Positions 26,376 through 35,050 of a stretch of 64,000 nt of DNA are shown here, piece by piece. The first letter of the stretch is position 1. Each line of letters begins with the position of its first letter. Both the position numbers and the translations under genes were made by a program. The notes under the pieces are model-generated. The model did no database searches and was not told the DNA's origin. It worked only from the letters and a program-made list of their open reading frames with translations. The DNA lies in assembly GCA_034120015.1 (NCBI GenBank), contig JAXEIF010000022.1, positions 11,156 through 75,155 on the forward strand, given 5' to 3'. This stretch comes from CALXOJ01 sp034120015 (GTDB lineage: Bacteria > Spirochaetota > Spirochaetia > JAFGXN01).

Positions 26376-28406
26376 ATGAAGAGGAGAATGTTGATTTTAT
26401 TATCGGTAATCGGGTTGCTGATGGCCGGTTGTCCGGAAACGACACCGACATCGGTTACAATTAAGTTTGATGCCAACGGCGGTACAGGAACCATGAAAGA
26501 GATGGTTGTTGACAGCGGAGCGGAAACGGTTTTAACTCCAAACGCGTTCGCAAGAGACGGCTTTACATTCAAAGGTTGGAACGATTCGAAAGACGGCAAG
26601 GGGAAAGCTTATGCCGATAAAGCAAAAGTCAAACCGACAGCAGACATGACCTTGTTTGCACAGTGGGAGGTTAAGAAAGTCGACATTACATTTAACAATA
26701 ATCCTCCGGCGGGTAGCGATGAACCTATATCGGAGACAAAGCAAACAGTGCCGGTCGGTCAGGAAGTAATATTGGATGCTCCGGATGTGAAAATTGAAGG
26801 TTACAACCTGTTGGGTTGGGCAAAAGATAGGACAGCCGAAACGAACGAATACAGCAACGGCGGTAAAATTACGGTCAGTGAAGCCTTAACGCTTTACGCT
26901 GTCTGGCAGCCGGTCGTTGCAGGTGAGGTAGTCATCACTTTTGACGGCAACGGAGCCGATGAAGGTTCCGTTATGGAGCCGCAGACTGTTAGTCAAAACA
27001 CAAGCGTGATATTGAAGCCAAATCAGTTTTCTAAAACAGGATATACATTCCGGGGATGGACAACGAATAGCGCCGGTACAGAAGTCATGTATTCCGACGA
27101 AGCCGAAATAACCGTAAATACAGAAAATATAACTCTTTATGCGGTATGGCAGGCAGAGGAAGGCGGAGAGGAGCCGACTCCGGAACCGGAAAATAACGTA
27201 TTTGGTATTAATAATGACAGCAACACTATCGGCACATATGAAAACGGAACTGTGACGTTACAGTTTAAAAAAACCGGTGGTGATTGGACATGGCCGGCTG
27301 ACGTAGCAGTGATGGCTACGAAAGATAATATAGCTGTTGAGAATATCACATTGAACCAAGAGAATAACACACTGACTATTTCGGACACATTGGCGGCCGG
27401 TGTATCAGTCACTTACATTGTTACTTTTTCTGCCGAAGGTTATGATTCTTTAACTCTTACCTGGGCTGTGACAGTCGAAAATGCAATCTCAGAGATTCCG
27501 GCAGAGGTTACTGTGACTCTGTTACCGTCAGACAGGTTGATTAGCGGAGAAACGGTAATGGTTGCTCCGGACGATACCGGCATCGACGGCGTGACGATTG
27601 CGACGACCGTTAACGTAACGGGAGGTGTTACTGAAAGCCTGTCTCTTTTAAATTCCGCTTTTACCGTACCGACCGTTGAGAATGTAACTGAGAACGTCAC
27701 TTTGACATTTACATTGCAAAAAACAGATTGCACGGATGCTGAAAGAACTGTTACCGTCAAAATTTATCCCGCGACATATGTCCGATATGACGGTAAAATC
27801 TTCTCTTTGACAAAGGGGTTTGATTTTACTCAGACAGCAGAAGTGCCGGGAACCAAGGTGGCTACAAGTACTGACTACAATAACAGAACGGCTATTACAG
27901 GTGCCGCGGACGGTTATCATTTTAATAATGCCGATGATACCCGTATTTATCTGGAGCTTCAGGGTGTTTCGTTTGATTTAATGACAGTCAATCTGAAATG
28001 GGCAAGTGGCGGACAACCTAATTTCGTCTTTCACGGTGCCGATGGCGGAACTTACGGTTATCAGTTTTACAAAGCCGTTAATAGTAATAAGGGGTGGTTT
28101 TTAAACGGCGGCTGGAATACAAATGGAGAGGGCTTGTCCGCGACTTATAATCCGGCACCTGTGGCCGATGTTTTCCATACATTCCGTGTTTGTGATCAGG
28201 GTAACAATAATCGATCCAGTCAGCTGGATGACGCTGTAATTGTCAGATACAGCTTTACGAATAACCAGACATTGTCAACTTACACGGCTACACGAGACAA
28301 CGGAAACGGAATGTTTGTCCAATTCGGTAATGATGGTAATGGTGGCACAGACAAAAGAAATTTTACAGTCAAGGCGATCAGTTTTTACAGCGAGGTGACG
28401 GAATAA
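26376..28406 (+). CDS. InlB-repeat lipoprotein 5, three repeats
   Basis: The largest paralogue, 676 residues. After the lipobox LMAGC come three InlB-type repeats in a row (about 26-95, 100-176 and 181-256, ending LFAQW, LYAVW and LYAVW), a Glu/Pro linker, the WTWP beta domain (about 272-375), another beta domain and the common C-terminal sandwich (VRYDGKIFSLTKGFDF to ISFYSEVTE). The second and third repeats are divergent from the first, so the expansion is not very recent. It has its own promoter and leader hairpin and a strong terminator downstream. Likely cell-surface location; ligand unknown. Confidence 0.87.
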   Translation: MKRRMLILLSVIGLLMAGCPETTPTSVTIKFDANGGTGTMKEMVVDSGAETVLTPNAFARDGFTFKGWNDSKDGKGKAYADKAKVKPTADMTLFAQWEVKKVDITFNNNPPAGSDEPISETKQTVPVGQEVILDAPDVKIEGYNLLGWAKDRTAETNEYSNGGKITVSEALTLYAVWQPVVAGEVVITFDGNGADEGSVMEPQTVSQNTSVILKPNQFSKTGYTFRGWTTNSAGTEVMYSDEAEITVNTENITLYAVWQAEEGGEEPTPEPENNVFGINNDSNTIGTYENGTVTLQFKKTGGDWTWPADVAVMATKDNIAVENITLNQENNTLTISDTLAAGVSVTYIVTFSAEGYDSLTLTWAVTVENAISEIPAEVTVTLLPSDRLISGETVMVAPDDTGIDGVTIATTVNVTGGVTESLSLLNSAFTVPTVENVTENVTLTFTLQKTDCTDAERTVTVKIYPATYVRYDGKIFSLTKGFDFTQTAEVPGTKVATSTDYNNRTAITGAADGYHFNNADDTRIYLELQGVSFDLMTVNLKWASGGQPNFVFHGADGGTYGYQFYKAVNSNKGWFLNGGWNTNGEGLSATYNPAPVADVFHTFRVCDQGNNNRSSQLDDAVIVRYSFTNNQTLSTYTATRDNGNGMFVQFGNDGNGGTDKRNFTVKAISFYSEVTE

Positions 28407-28423
28407 GTCACGCACCAGGATTT

Positions 28424-28449
28424 AAAGCCCGCTTCGGCGGGCTTTTTTT
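28424..28449 (+). terminator. strong rho-independent terminator of the lipoprotein cluster
   Basis: AAAGCCCGC, TTCG tetraloop, GCGGGC and a T7 run. Confidence 0.93.
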
Positions 28450-28574
28450 GTAGGGAAGAGATGCGGGATTCGAAATTCGGTCGGGAGCCTGTCTTTTTCG
28501 GATTTTCGGATAATGGAACGGATGAGCTGTGTACACAGGTAAAAACGAGTTTCAATTGAACCGGGGAGATACAA

Positions 28575-28608
28575 AAAGACCTCCCCGTCATCAGCCGGGG
28601 AGGTCTTT
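28575..28608 (-). terminator. terminator of the thioredoxin operon
   Basis: A 13-bp perfect stem, AAAGACCTCCCCG with CGGGGAGGTCTTT around an 8-base loop, runs into a T-run on the minus strand. The 28450-28574 stretch between the two terminators holds nothing I recognise. Confidence 0.88.
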
Positions 28609-28622
28609 GTCTTTTGATGAAA

Positions 28623-29030
28623 TCAGTTCTGTTTTTCGACAGCTTCGACTACTTTTTTTACCCAGCTGTCAAACGTTTTTTCGCTGCGGGGGAAGATCGA
28701 AAATTTTGCGATTACTTTGTTGTCTTTATAGGCAACAATATACGGTATGGACGTGATTTTGAATGCCGCGGACAATTGGGGAGATGCATCCGTATCCACT
28801 TTGACAAAGCAGAGACCGGGATTGGCGGCGGCAACTGCCTCGAATACGGGCGCAAACTGACGGCAGGGGCCGCACCAGTCGGCGTAAAAATCGATAAAGA
28901 CCAGTTTTCCTTTTGTTTCGGCAGCGAAGTTACTGTCGTTAAGTAACTTGTAGGAAGCATCGTCGGCGGCAAAAAGGGCGGCCGGCAGGCAGCAAAGAAC
29001 GGCTAAAATCAGAAAGACTCTTTTTTTCAT
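28623..29030 (-). CDS. exported thioredoxin-like protein
   Basis: 135 residues with a cleavable signal peptide (CLPAALFAAD) followed by a thioredoxin fold with the active site DWCGPCRQF and the cis-Pro loop SIPYIVAYKD. It is expected to act as a disulfide reductase or isomerase in the periplasm. The start at 29030 has GGAG upstream; an earlier ATG at 29060 would place charged residues before the signal peptide. It lies one base after the stop of the DUF4105 gene, so the two are co-transcribed, and the thioredoxin may keep the cysteines of that partner reduced (inference). Confidence 0.9.
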   Translation of the reverse strand: MKKRVFLILAVLCCLPAALFAADDASYKLLNDSNFAAETKGKLVFIDFYADWCGPCRQFAPVFEAVAAANPGLCFVKVDTDASPQLSAAFKITSIPYIVAYKDNKVIAKFSIFPRSEKTFDSWVKKVVEAVEKQN

Positions 29031-29031
29031 T

Positions 29032-30336
29032 TTAAACTCCTTTTTTGGGGTCAATCGCAAGAAGATTGCCCAGTAAAAATAATGTATAGACAGGAATCAC
29101 TGTTGTCAGCGTTAAACGGCTTGACTGGGCAATGATTTCCGTTGTCTGCAAAGCGATCAATGTAACTGCCGACAGTAAACAGAGAAACCAGCCGAAGGCA
29201 CAAACCAAACGGGCTTTTTTTCTGCCGGCCGCATAAAAGCAGGAGGCAATGGTCAGAATCAGGGTGATCGGACCGATTGCCAGAAGGTTCCAGTTGCCGT
29301 AAGTGCAATCGAATTCGGTAAATGCCATAAAATGAATCAGTATTAAAGAACAGCCGAAAAGAAGTGTGGAAACCGTAGCGGTATAAATGCCTCCGAATAT
29401 CCGCAAAGCCGGGTGCAGAGCGCCGAGAAGCAGGAATATACCGCCGACGGCGCCGGTCAGAATTCCGAGCAGTAACGACGGAATTTCGGTGCGGGCCGGT
29501 TTTTCCCGAATCACCGGCATATCTTCGCCGGCGTCGGCAATTTTTTCACAGCCGGAGACCAGGGAAACCGTTTCTCCGTTGTCTGTATAGGTAACGGTCG
29601 GCAGAACCCTTAACATCTCCGCCGGCATAAACATTGTTTCCCAGCGGGAGGCTTTGTGATCCATCGACGGGCCGAGAACGTAGTCGAATCCCCATTCCGT
29701 CCAAAAGTGGCGGTCGAGGTAGAGAAATGTCCATTCTCTCATGGTGTATGCGGTGCGGTCGGCTGTTTGGCGGTAGAGTTCGCCGTCGAGTGCCATATCG
29801 AGAATATCACGGAGAATGGTCGCGCAGTTATTTTTAAAAAAATTGTAGCGGTAAAAGGCGTTTTCCGGTTTGACATTTTCCCGTAAATATTTGACAACGC
29901 GCATTTTTCCTTCCGGGGGCAGATTCAGATCGAGAATCTCGACGGATCGTTTTTGTGCCCGGTACGGAAAACGAAGGCTGTAATCGGGATTCGAGGCAAT
30001 AACGGTGTAATTCATAATACCGAATGCAAAGTTCTTGAAAAAGCCCTCACTGCCCATATCAAAGACGCCGTAATCATACATGAGACGGTGAGATTTGTTT
30101 ATATCGGTCAGATCGCCGCGGTTTTCCGGTGTCGGGATTTCGCTGACAATCATGGCGCAGTGTCCCCAGTTGGAGTAAAGCGGCCAGTCGGGTCCGATAA
30201 CTGCCATCGAGACGGAAAAGCGGCCGGCATCGGCGATTTCGGCAGGACTGACGGCCGGGTAGTCCTGAGGCGCAATTTGCGCTCCTGTATTCAATGCGGC
30301 GGATAACAAAAACAGAAATGTAATTGCTTTTTTCAT
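29032..30336 (-). CDS. DUF4105 (Lnb N-terminal type) membrane-anchored protein
   Basis: 434 residues: signal peptide, a periplasmic DUF4105 domain (about 30-265) and four C-terminal transmembrane helices (about 285-425). The DUF4105 hallmarks are the SNWGHCAM segment and the FFKNNCATILRDIL segment, giving a His and a Cys compatible with a papain-like (NlpC/P60-related) active site. Members are widespread in Bacteroidetes and spirochaetes, and I know of no settled function. It is followed directly by an exported thioredoxin gene. The promoter lies inside the 3' end of epmA, and the transcript seems leaderless. Confidence 0.8.
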   Translation of the reverse strand: MKKAITFLFLLSAALNTGAQIAPQDYPAVSPAEIADAGRFSVSMAVIGPDWPLYSNWGHCAMIVSEIPTPENRGDLTDINKSHRLMYDYGVFDMGSEGFFKNFAFGIMNYTVIASNPDYSLRFPYRAQKRSVEILDLNLPPEGKMRVVKYLRENVKPENAFYRYNFFKNNCATILRDILDMALDGELYRQTADRTAYTMREWTFLYLDRHFWTEWGFDYVLGPSMDHKASRWETMFMPAEMLRVLPTVTYTDNGETVSLVSGCEKIADAGEDMPVIREKPARTEIPSLLLGILTGAVGGIFLLLGALHPALRIFGGIYTATVSTLLFGCSLILIHFMAFTEFDCTYGNWNLLAIGPITLILTIASCFYAAGRKKARLVCAFGWFLCLLSAVTLIALQTTEIIAQSSRLTLTTVIPVYTLFLLGNLLAIDPKKGV

Positions 30337-30342
30337 GATATC

Positions 30343-30371
30343 AGTTTAGCACGGAATCAGAATCTCTTCAA
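30343..30371 (-). promoter_or_regulatory. promoter abutting the DUF4105 gene (leaderless type)
   Basis: Minus strand TTGAAG (30371-30366), 17 bases, TAAACT (30348-30343), 6 bases, ATG at 30336. The -35 box and spacer are inside the end of epmA. Confidence 0.55.
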
Positions 30372-31293
30372 TATCCTTTTTTTTGAGGAGAAGCATCAGC
30401 AGCCGGTCGACGCCGAGGGCATTTCCGGAACAGTGTCCCAGACGGCCGCAGGCGTCGATAAATGTCTCGTCGGCGGGCGCGCCTTGGAGGGCGGCTTCTT
30501 CGGCAAGAAGCGGACGCAGGCGTTCGAGGTCGGTGCCTTCGGTGTAGCAGTTGCACAGTTCACAGCCGTTGAAATAGAGTTCCCACCGTTGCGAATAGAG
30601 CCCGTCGGGGCAAAGGGCGGCCGTTGTGGCAATGACGGCCGGATACTCGAGAATGGCGACCGGCTCGCCTTTCGGGAGATTCGGTTCGATATGGGAAACA
30701 AACAGAAGATTGAATAAGTCGGCGGCTGTGTCGGTTTCGGCGGTGCGCAGCCCGTGCCGCCGGCAGATTTCCTTCAAACGGCGGTGCGTACCTTCACCTC
30801 CTTCGCCGAGAATGGCGTCTAAAGGTTCCCGGAAAGCGGCGGTAAACAGTTCCGCCATGGTCAGCTGTCGAAAGTGACGGCGGAGTGTGCGGGGGCCGAA
30901 CGGCAGTTCCGAAAAGAGTGTTTCGGTCAGCCGCAGCGAGTCGTACATGCCGGCATTGCGGGTATAGTATTCGAGCATCGTAAATTCCCGGTTGTGGATG
31001 CCTGTTTTGACTTCGCCGTTACGGAACGATTTGCCGATCTGAAAAATCGACTGACCGGGCCACTCCGCCAGAATTTTTTTCATGGTCACTTCGGGCGAAG
31101 GAATCAGGTATAACGGCTGCCGTCTGCCGAAGCCGTTGTCGCTTTCGGTACGGAACAGAGAAATGGAACTTTCGGGAACGACACGGTCGGTCAGCAGCGG
31201 CGTTTCGGTTTCGATGTACCCGCGGTCGTTAAAAAAACGGCGGAGAAACTCATAGAGTTCGTTTCTCCGTCGGACGGTTTCGATATCAATCAT
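30346..31293 (-). CDS. epmA: EF-P--lysine ligase (EpmA/GenX, LysRS-like)
   Basis: A 315-residue class II synthetase core without the N-terminal anticodon-binding domain of LysRS. Motif 1 region is GYIETETPLLT, motif 2 region FQIGKSFRNGE..HNREFTMLEYY, and motif 3 GNALGVDRLLMLLL. The family attaches (R)-beta-lysine or lysine to a conserved Lys of elongation factor P. The EF-P and EpmB genes are not in this window, so which lysine form is used is open. The ATG overlaps the stop of lgt by 4 bases (ATGA), so it is translated from the same message. Confidence 0.9.
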   Translation of the reverse strand: MIDIETVRRRNELYEFLRRFFNDRGYIETETPLLTDRVVPESSISLFRTESDNGFGRRQPLYLIPSPEVTMKKILAEWPGQSIFQIGKSFRNGEVKTGIHNREFTMLEYYTRNAGMYDSLRLTETLFSELPFGPRTLRRHFRQLTMAELFTAAFREPLDAILGEGGEGTHRRLKEICRRHGLRTAETDTAADLFNLLFVSHIEPNLPKGEPVAILEYPAVIATTAALCPDGLYSQRWELYFNGCELCNCYTEGTDLERLRPLLAEEAALQGAPADETFIDACGRLGHCSGNALGVDRLLMLLLKKKDIEEILIPC

Positions 31294-32348
31294 TTTTTCT
31301 TAAAAAACGACAGAAAAGATTTTTTTTCTTTCTTTTTGTCGGGATCGGGAATGACAAAATGTTCGACCGGCGCGCCGTATTTCTTTTCGTAAAGGTAACA
31401 GCCGACGACAAGGGCGGTTCCTCCGAGAATCATCAGAAAGCAAAGCAGCTGTCCCATCGAAAAATTGAACCAGCTTTCCAAAATCTCGGTGTGGGCATTT
31501 CCGGGGCCGCGGCCCGGTCCGATGATGAAACCGAGAGAGGCATCCGGTTCCCGAAAATATTCGATGAAAAAACGGAAAAAGCCGTATCCGATAAAATAGA
31601 ATCCGGCAATCTGCCCTTCCGCCTTTTTGAAACGACGGACGACGAACCAAAGAAAAAGAAAGAGAACGATTCCTTCAAAAATCATTTCATAGATTTGGGA
31701 GGGGTGACGCGGCAGGTTAATCATGCCGTTTCTCATATATTCGGCAGCGTATTGGGGTCCCAATTCGTTGACAGCTTCTTTCACCCATTCGCGGTTCATG
31801 CTTAAACGCGGTGCGTTGGGGAAAACCATTCCCCACGGCATCAGGGTCACGCGGCCCCACAGTTCGCCGTTGATAAAGTTTCCGACGCGGCCGAAGGTAT
31901 AGCCGAGCGGAACCGAAAGCGCCAGCATGTCGGCCCATTTCCGGAACGACAGTTTTTTGATACGGCAGTAAACGGCAATGGCAATAACCAGTCCGACGGC
32001 ACCGCCGTGATAACTCATACCCTGAAGACCGACAAAGCGGCCGTTTTCGAAAGGCCAGAAAATCAGCCACGGCTGCAGCCAGTAGTTGGGGCCGTAACCG
32101 GAAAAATTGTCGTGATAAATCAGTGTCGAGAAAATTCGGGCGCCGAGAAGCAGTCCGATAATACCGGCGTAGAAAAGTCCGTCGACCAGTTCTTTCGGAT
32201 ATTGGGTTTTGTCTCTTTTCACCTGATACATCAGAATCAGATAAGCAATCGTAAAAGCGACGATGTACATCAGCCCGTACCAGCGGACAGGCAGACCGGG
32301 AATGATTTCCGGTTTAATCCAGTCGGGAAAGGGAATGTAAGCGAGCAT
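31290..32348 (-). CDS. lgt: prolipoprotein diacylglyceryl transferase
   Basis: Transfers diacylglycerol from phosphatidylglycerol to the lipobox Cys of prolipoproteins in the inner membrane. Family landmarks are the MSYHGGAVG segment, the Lgt signature region GRVGNFINGELWGR, and RHPSQIYE. It is 352 residues, with an insertion of about 25 residues before RHPSQ and a Lys-rich C-terminal tail (KKKEKKSFLSFFKKK), both longer than in E. coli. This enzyme serves the many lipoproteins in the window. AAAGGAG precedes the ATG and a TATAAT lies a few bases further upstream. Co-transcribed with epmA. Confidence 0.96.
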   Translation of the reverse strand: MLAYIPFPDWIKPEIIPGLPVRWYGLMYIVAFTIAYLILMYQVKRDKTQYPKELVDGLFYAGIIGLLLGARIFSTLIYHDNFSGYGPNYWLQPWLIFWPFENGRFVGLQGMSYHGGAVGLVIAIAVYCRIKKLSFRKWADMLALSVPLGYTFGRVGNFINGELWGRVTLMPWGMVFPNAPRLSMNREWVKEAVNELGPQYAAEYMRNGMINLPRHPSQIYEMIFEGIVLFLFLWFVVRRFKKAEGQIAGFYFIGYGFFRFFIEYFREPDASLGFIIGPGRGPGNAHTEILESWFNFSMGQLLCFLMILGGTALVVGCYLYEKKYGAPVEHFVIPDPDKKKEKKSFLSFFKKK

Positions 32349-32362
32349 AAAATCTCCTTTAA

Positions 32363-33508
32363 TTATAATTTAAACCCCTGTTTGAGGGCGTTTGCCAATT
32401 TAATGCGTAACAAATTGTTTTCTTTCCGCAGACTTTTCAATTCGTACTGCTGCTGCCGGATCAGCTCGAGAAAATCGCTGTTGGTCAGGACACCGCTGTG
32501 AATCATTTTACCGATTTCCGCGGATCGGAACTCGAAGTCGGTTTCGGCTTCCCTGTCGGCGGTGAGGTAATTTTCTTCGATTTCCGGTTCCAGTTCGAAA
32601 TCGGCGGCCGACTGCGGCGGTGTCTGTTCGATTTTTTCGGCAATACGGTAAATCGCCTGCGAAATCAGGCTGTCCCGTTTGTAGCGGATAATCGGTAACC
32701 GCGATGCCAGAGCAATATCCTGCAAATGATCTCTGTAAATAACTCCGTAATGGTCGAGATCCAGTCCCAGGTACTGTTTACAGGAAACTTTTATTTTTTG
32801 GGCCTTGAGGTTATCTTTCGGATTTTCGACCATATTCATGATCAGTTTCGGATGAAAAAGAGAAAAGAGTCTGTAGAAACGGGCAAAATTTTCCGGGTCG
32901 GCGGCATTGAGTTTTTCGAAAAGCGTTGGCAGATAGATTTTCTGTAATGCTCCCGGATCGGCCGAAATTTCTTCCAAAGGAATACGGCCGGATGATTTGC
33001 GCGGAAAAGACTGCCAGAGAATGCGGAAAATGACGTTTTTCAGAAAGAGATAGGCGTTGAGAATGGCGGTCAAATTCGGTGTTGTTACAATAATTCCTTC
33101 CGAAGAGAGAAGGAAAAAATCGACGGTCATCATCGAGGTGCCGGCGCCGAGATCCAGAATCAGATAATCGGCATTTTGTTTCCTCAGCTGACGGATAAGC
33201 CGGTTTTTTTGCGAAGCGCGGATGTTGGCCAGTCCGGGAATTTCGCCTTCCCCGGAAAGAAACCTGAGGTTCGGGTATTCGGTATCGGTAATCAGTTCGT
33301 CGACGGTTGTGTTCGGGTCGGTAAAAAAGCAGCCGATACCTTTGGTGACGGCGCGCAGACCGAGAACCGTGTGCGCGTTGGAGGCACCCAAATCCAAATC
33401 GGCCAACAGAACGCGGTTGCCGGCTTCGGCCAGCGCAATAGCCAGATTGACGGAGAAGAGCGACTTTCCGACCCCTCCTTTTCCGCTTGCCACCGGAATG
33501 ATTCTCAT
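32363..33508 (-). CDS. MinD/ParA/FlhG-like ATPase
   Basis: 381 residues. The deviant Walker A GKGGVGKS is at residues 9-16 (IPVASGKGGVGKSLFSVNLA), with DLDLGASNAH and ILDLGAGTS as the following conserved blocks. After the about 260-residue ATPase core there is an extra region ending in a predicted coiled coil (ELIRQQQYELKSLRKENNLL). Such proteins position flagella, division sites or other polar structures. No flagellar gene is nearby, so the choice between FlhG, MinD and an orphan role is open. The start at 33508 is supported by GGGGAGAGG; the longer reading from 33601 runs through promoter-like sequence. Divergent from ctpA. Confidence 0.85.
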   Translation of the reverse strand: MRIIPVASGKGGVGKSLFSVNLAIALAEAGNRVLLADLDLGASNAHTVLGLRAVTKGIGCFFTDPNTTVDELITDTEYPNLRFLSGEGEIPGLANIRASQKNRLIRQLRKQNADYLILDLGAGTSMMTVDFFLLSSEGIIVTTPNLTAILNAYLFLKNVIFRILWQSFPRKSSGRIPLEEISADPGALQKIYLPTLFEKLNAADPENFARFYRLFSLFHPKLIMNMVENPKDNLKAQKIKVSCKQYLGLDLDHYGVIYRDHLQDIALASRLPIIRYKRDSLISQAIYRIAEKIEQTPPQSAADFELEPEIEENYLTADREAETDFEFRSAEIGKMIHSGVLTNSDFLELIRQQQYELKSLRKENNLLRIKLANALKQGFKL

Positions 33509-33549
33509 AAACCTCTCCCCAAAAATTTCAAAAAGTCGGTCAAAAAAGT

Positions 33550-33582
33550 TTGACAAATCTTTATTATTTGATAGTATATAAT
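33550..33582 (+). promoter_or_regulatory. candidate ctpA promoter
   Basis: TTGACA (33550-33555) with TAGTAT (33572-33577, 16-base spacer) or TATAAT (33577-33582, 21-base spacer). Unlike many genes here, ctpA then has a leader of about 45 bases with a GGAG. Confidence 0.5.
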
Positions 33583-33631
33583 AAAAAGGCGGAATAGTCA
33601 CTCATTTTTTATATCGGAGCGTTATTTCCTT

Positions 33632-35050
33632 ATGAAAGTTAAGAGTAAAATAATCACTGTTATCAGTGCATCGATTTTTTTGGTTGCATTGGGTGTTTTT
33701 TCCTTTGTAACGGTGCGTAATGTCAGAGCGCAGTCTTTGCAGAACGAAAAGCAGGAACAGTTGCTTCTGCTGTCGTATGTGTATGATTTCATTTTGGGAA
33801 ATTATGTCGATGAAGTCGACAGCCGGAAGCTCTATGAAGGCGCCATGAAAGGAATGCTCGAGTCGCTGGGAGATCCGTATTCCACATATCTGTCGGAGGC
33901 CGATGTTAAGGATTTAAGCAAAACAACGGCGGTCGGCGAGTTCGGCGGTATCGGTGTGACGATTCAGAAACTGCCGCCGCAGTGGCTCAACGAAAAGTCG
34001 GAGCTGACCGACGGCTATGTGACCATTATTTCTCCGATAGCGGGAACACCGGGATACAAGGCCGGTCTTCACGCGGGCGATTACATCACGCATGTCGACG
34101 GGGAGTCGGTGGTTCCCTGGACGGCCAACGAGGCGGTCGACCGGATGACGGGAAAGCCGGGCACGAAAGTCAGGCTGACCATTTTGCGTAACAAGACAAC
34201 GGTTTTCGATGTCGAAATTATCCGTGCAATGATTAAGACGCCGACGGTCGAATCGGCAGAACTGTTTGATTACGGCTATATTCGTATGATGCAGTGGACA
34301 CCGATGCTGCTGAACGATTTTCAAAAAGCGGTTCGGGAGCAGCTGGATGCCGGCGTGAAAGGTCTGGTGCTGGACGTGCGCGATAATCCCGGCGGTCTGT
34401 TGGATTCCGTCTGCGATGTGACCGATCTGTTTCTGTCCGAGGGCGTAATTGTTTCGACAAAGGGGCGTGTGGCGCGTGCCGAAACGGTGTATACGGCATC
34501 GCCCGAAGATGATTTGATCCCGGCCGATTTGCCGATCGTTGTTCTGATTAATAAAGGTTCGGCCTCCGCTTCCGAGATTTTTGCGGGAGCGATGAAGGAT
34601 TCGGGACGGGCAACGCTGGTCGGAGAGACCAGTTTCGGAAAAGGAAGTGTTCAGGAAGCGCTTTCTCTGGGCGCCGACGGGTTTAAACTGACGACGGCAA
34701 AATATTTTACGCCGTCCGGTGCCAGTATCGATAAAACGGGAGTGGTTCCCGATTACGAAGTGGTCGAGCCGGAGATGACCGATGAGGAGTTGGAAGATCT
34801 CGGTAAACTTTTGAAAGAGAATCTGGTTTATTCGTTCGTCGAAAAAAATCCGGAGGCTAAAGAGCCCGAGATGGATGCTTACGTCAAAACGTTGCAGACG
34901 GAGCATGAAATCGGATTATCCGACCGGGTGCTGAAACGGCTGATTCGCAATGCGTTGTTCCGCCGCATGGATTTTCCGCCGGCCTACGATTACGACTACG
35001 ATTTACAGCTTCAGAAAGCGGTGGAAATTCTGAATGAAAAGGTCCGATGA
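33632..35050 (+). CDS. ctpA: C-terminal processing peptidase (S41)
   Basis: 472 residues with an N-terminal signal anchor (residues 8-28), a PDZ domain (about 95-190, with EFGGIGVTI and GYKAGLHAGD) and the tail-specific protease core. The catalytic Ser is in KGSASASEIF and the Lys in SFGKGSVQE, the Ser-Lys dyad of the family. It cleaves C-terminal tails of periplasmic or envelope proteins. The C-terminal region has a further helical domain of about 80 residues. It is first in an operon with rsmE (ATGA overlap) and a WecG-type transferase. Confidence 0.94.
   Translation: MKVKSKIITVISASIFLVALGVFSFVTVRNVRAQSLQNEKQEQLLLLSYVYDFILGNYVDEVDSRKLYEGAMKGMLESLGDPYSTYLSEADVKDLSKTTAVGEFGGIGVTIQKLPPQWLNEKSELTDGYVTIISPIAGTPGYKAGLHAGDYITHVDGESVVPWTANEAVDRMTGKPGTKVRLTILRNKTTVFDVEIIRAMIKTPTVESAELFDYGYIRMMQWTPMLLNDFQKAVREQLDAGVKGLVLDVRDNPGGLLDSVCDVTDLFLSEGVIVSTKGRVARAETVYTASPEDDLIPADLPIVVLINKGSASASEIFAGAMKDSGRATLVGETSFGKGSVQEALSLGADGFKLTTAKYFTPSGASIDKTGVVPDYEVVEPEMTDEELEDLGKLLKENLVYSFVEKNPEAKEPEMDAYVKTLQTEHEIGLSDRVLKRLIRNALFRRMDFPPAYDYDYDLQLQKAVEILNEKVR

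Larger units (their letters stand above)
18814..28406 (+). other. cluster of five modular InlB-repeat lipoprotein paralogues
   Basis: Five genes (18814, 21106 pseudogene, 22887, 24660, 26376), all on one strand, share a lipoprotein signal and one to three InlB B-type repeats. The middle modules vary: FN3-like in the first, second and fourth, and a WTWP-containing beta domain in the third and fifth. The last four share a C-terminal beta-sandwich ending in an (F/I)xFY strand. The signal and first repeat of the last two are nearly identical at DNA level, pointing to recent duplication. A PHP phosphatase gene (20079-20891) is the only unrelated member. Confidence 0.85.

Noticed and set aside
33914..34906. 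330-codon open frame antisense to ctpA
   Set aside because: Shadow frame opposite the PDZ and peptidase domains of ctpA, Arg/His-rich.
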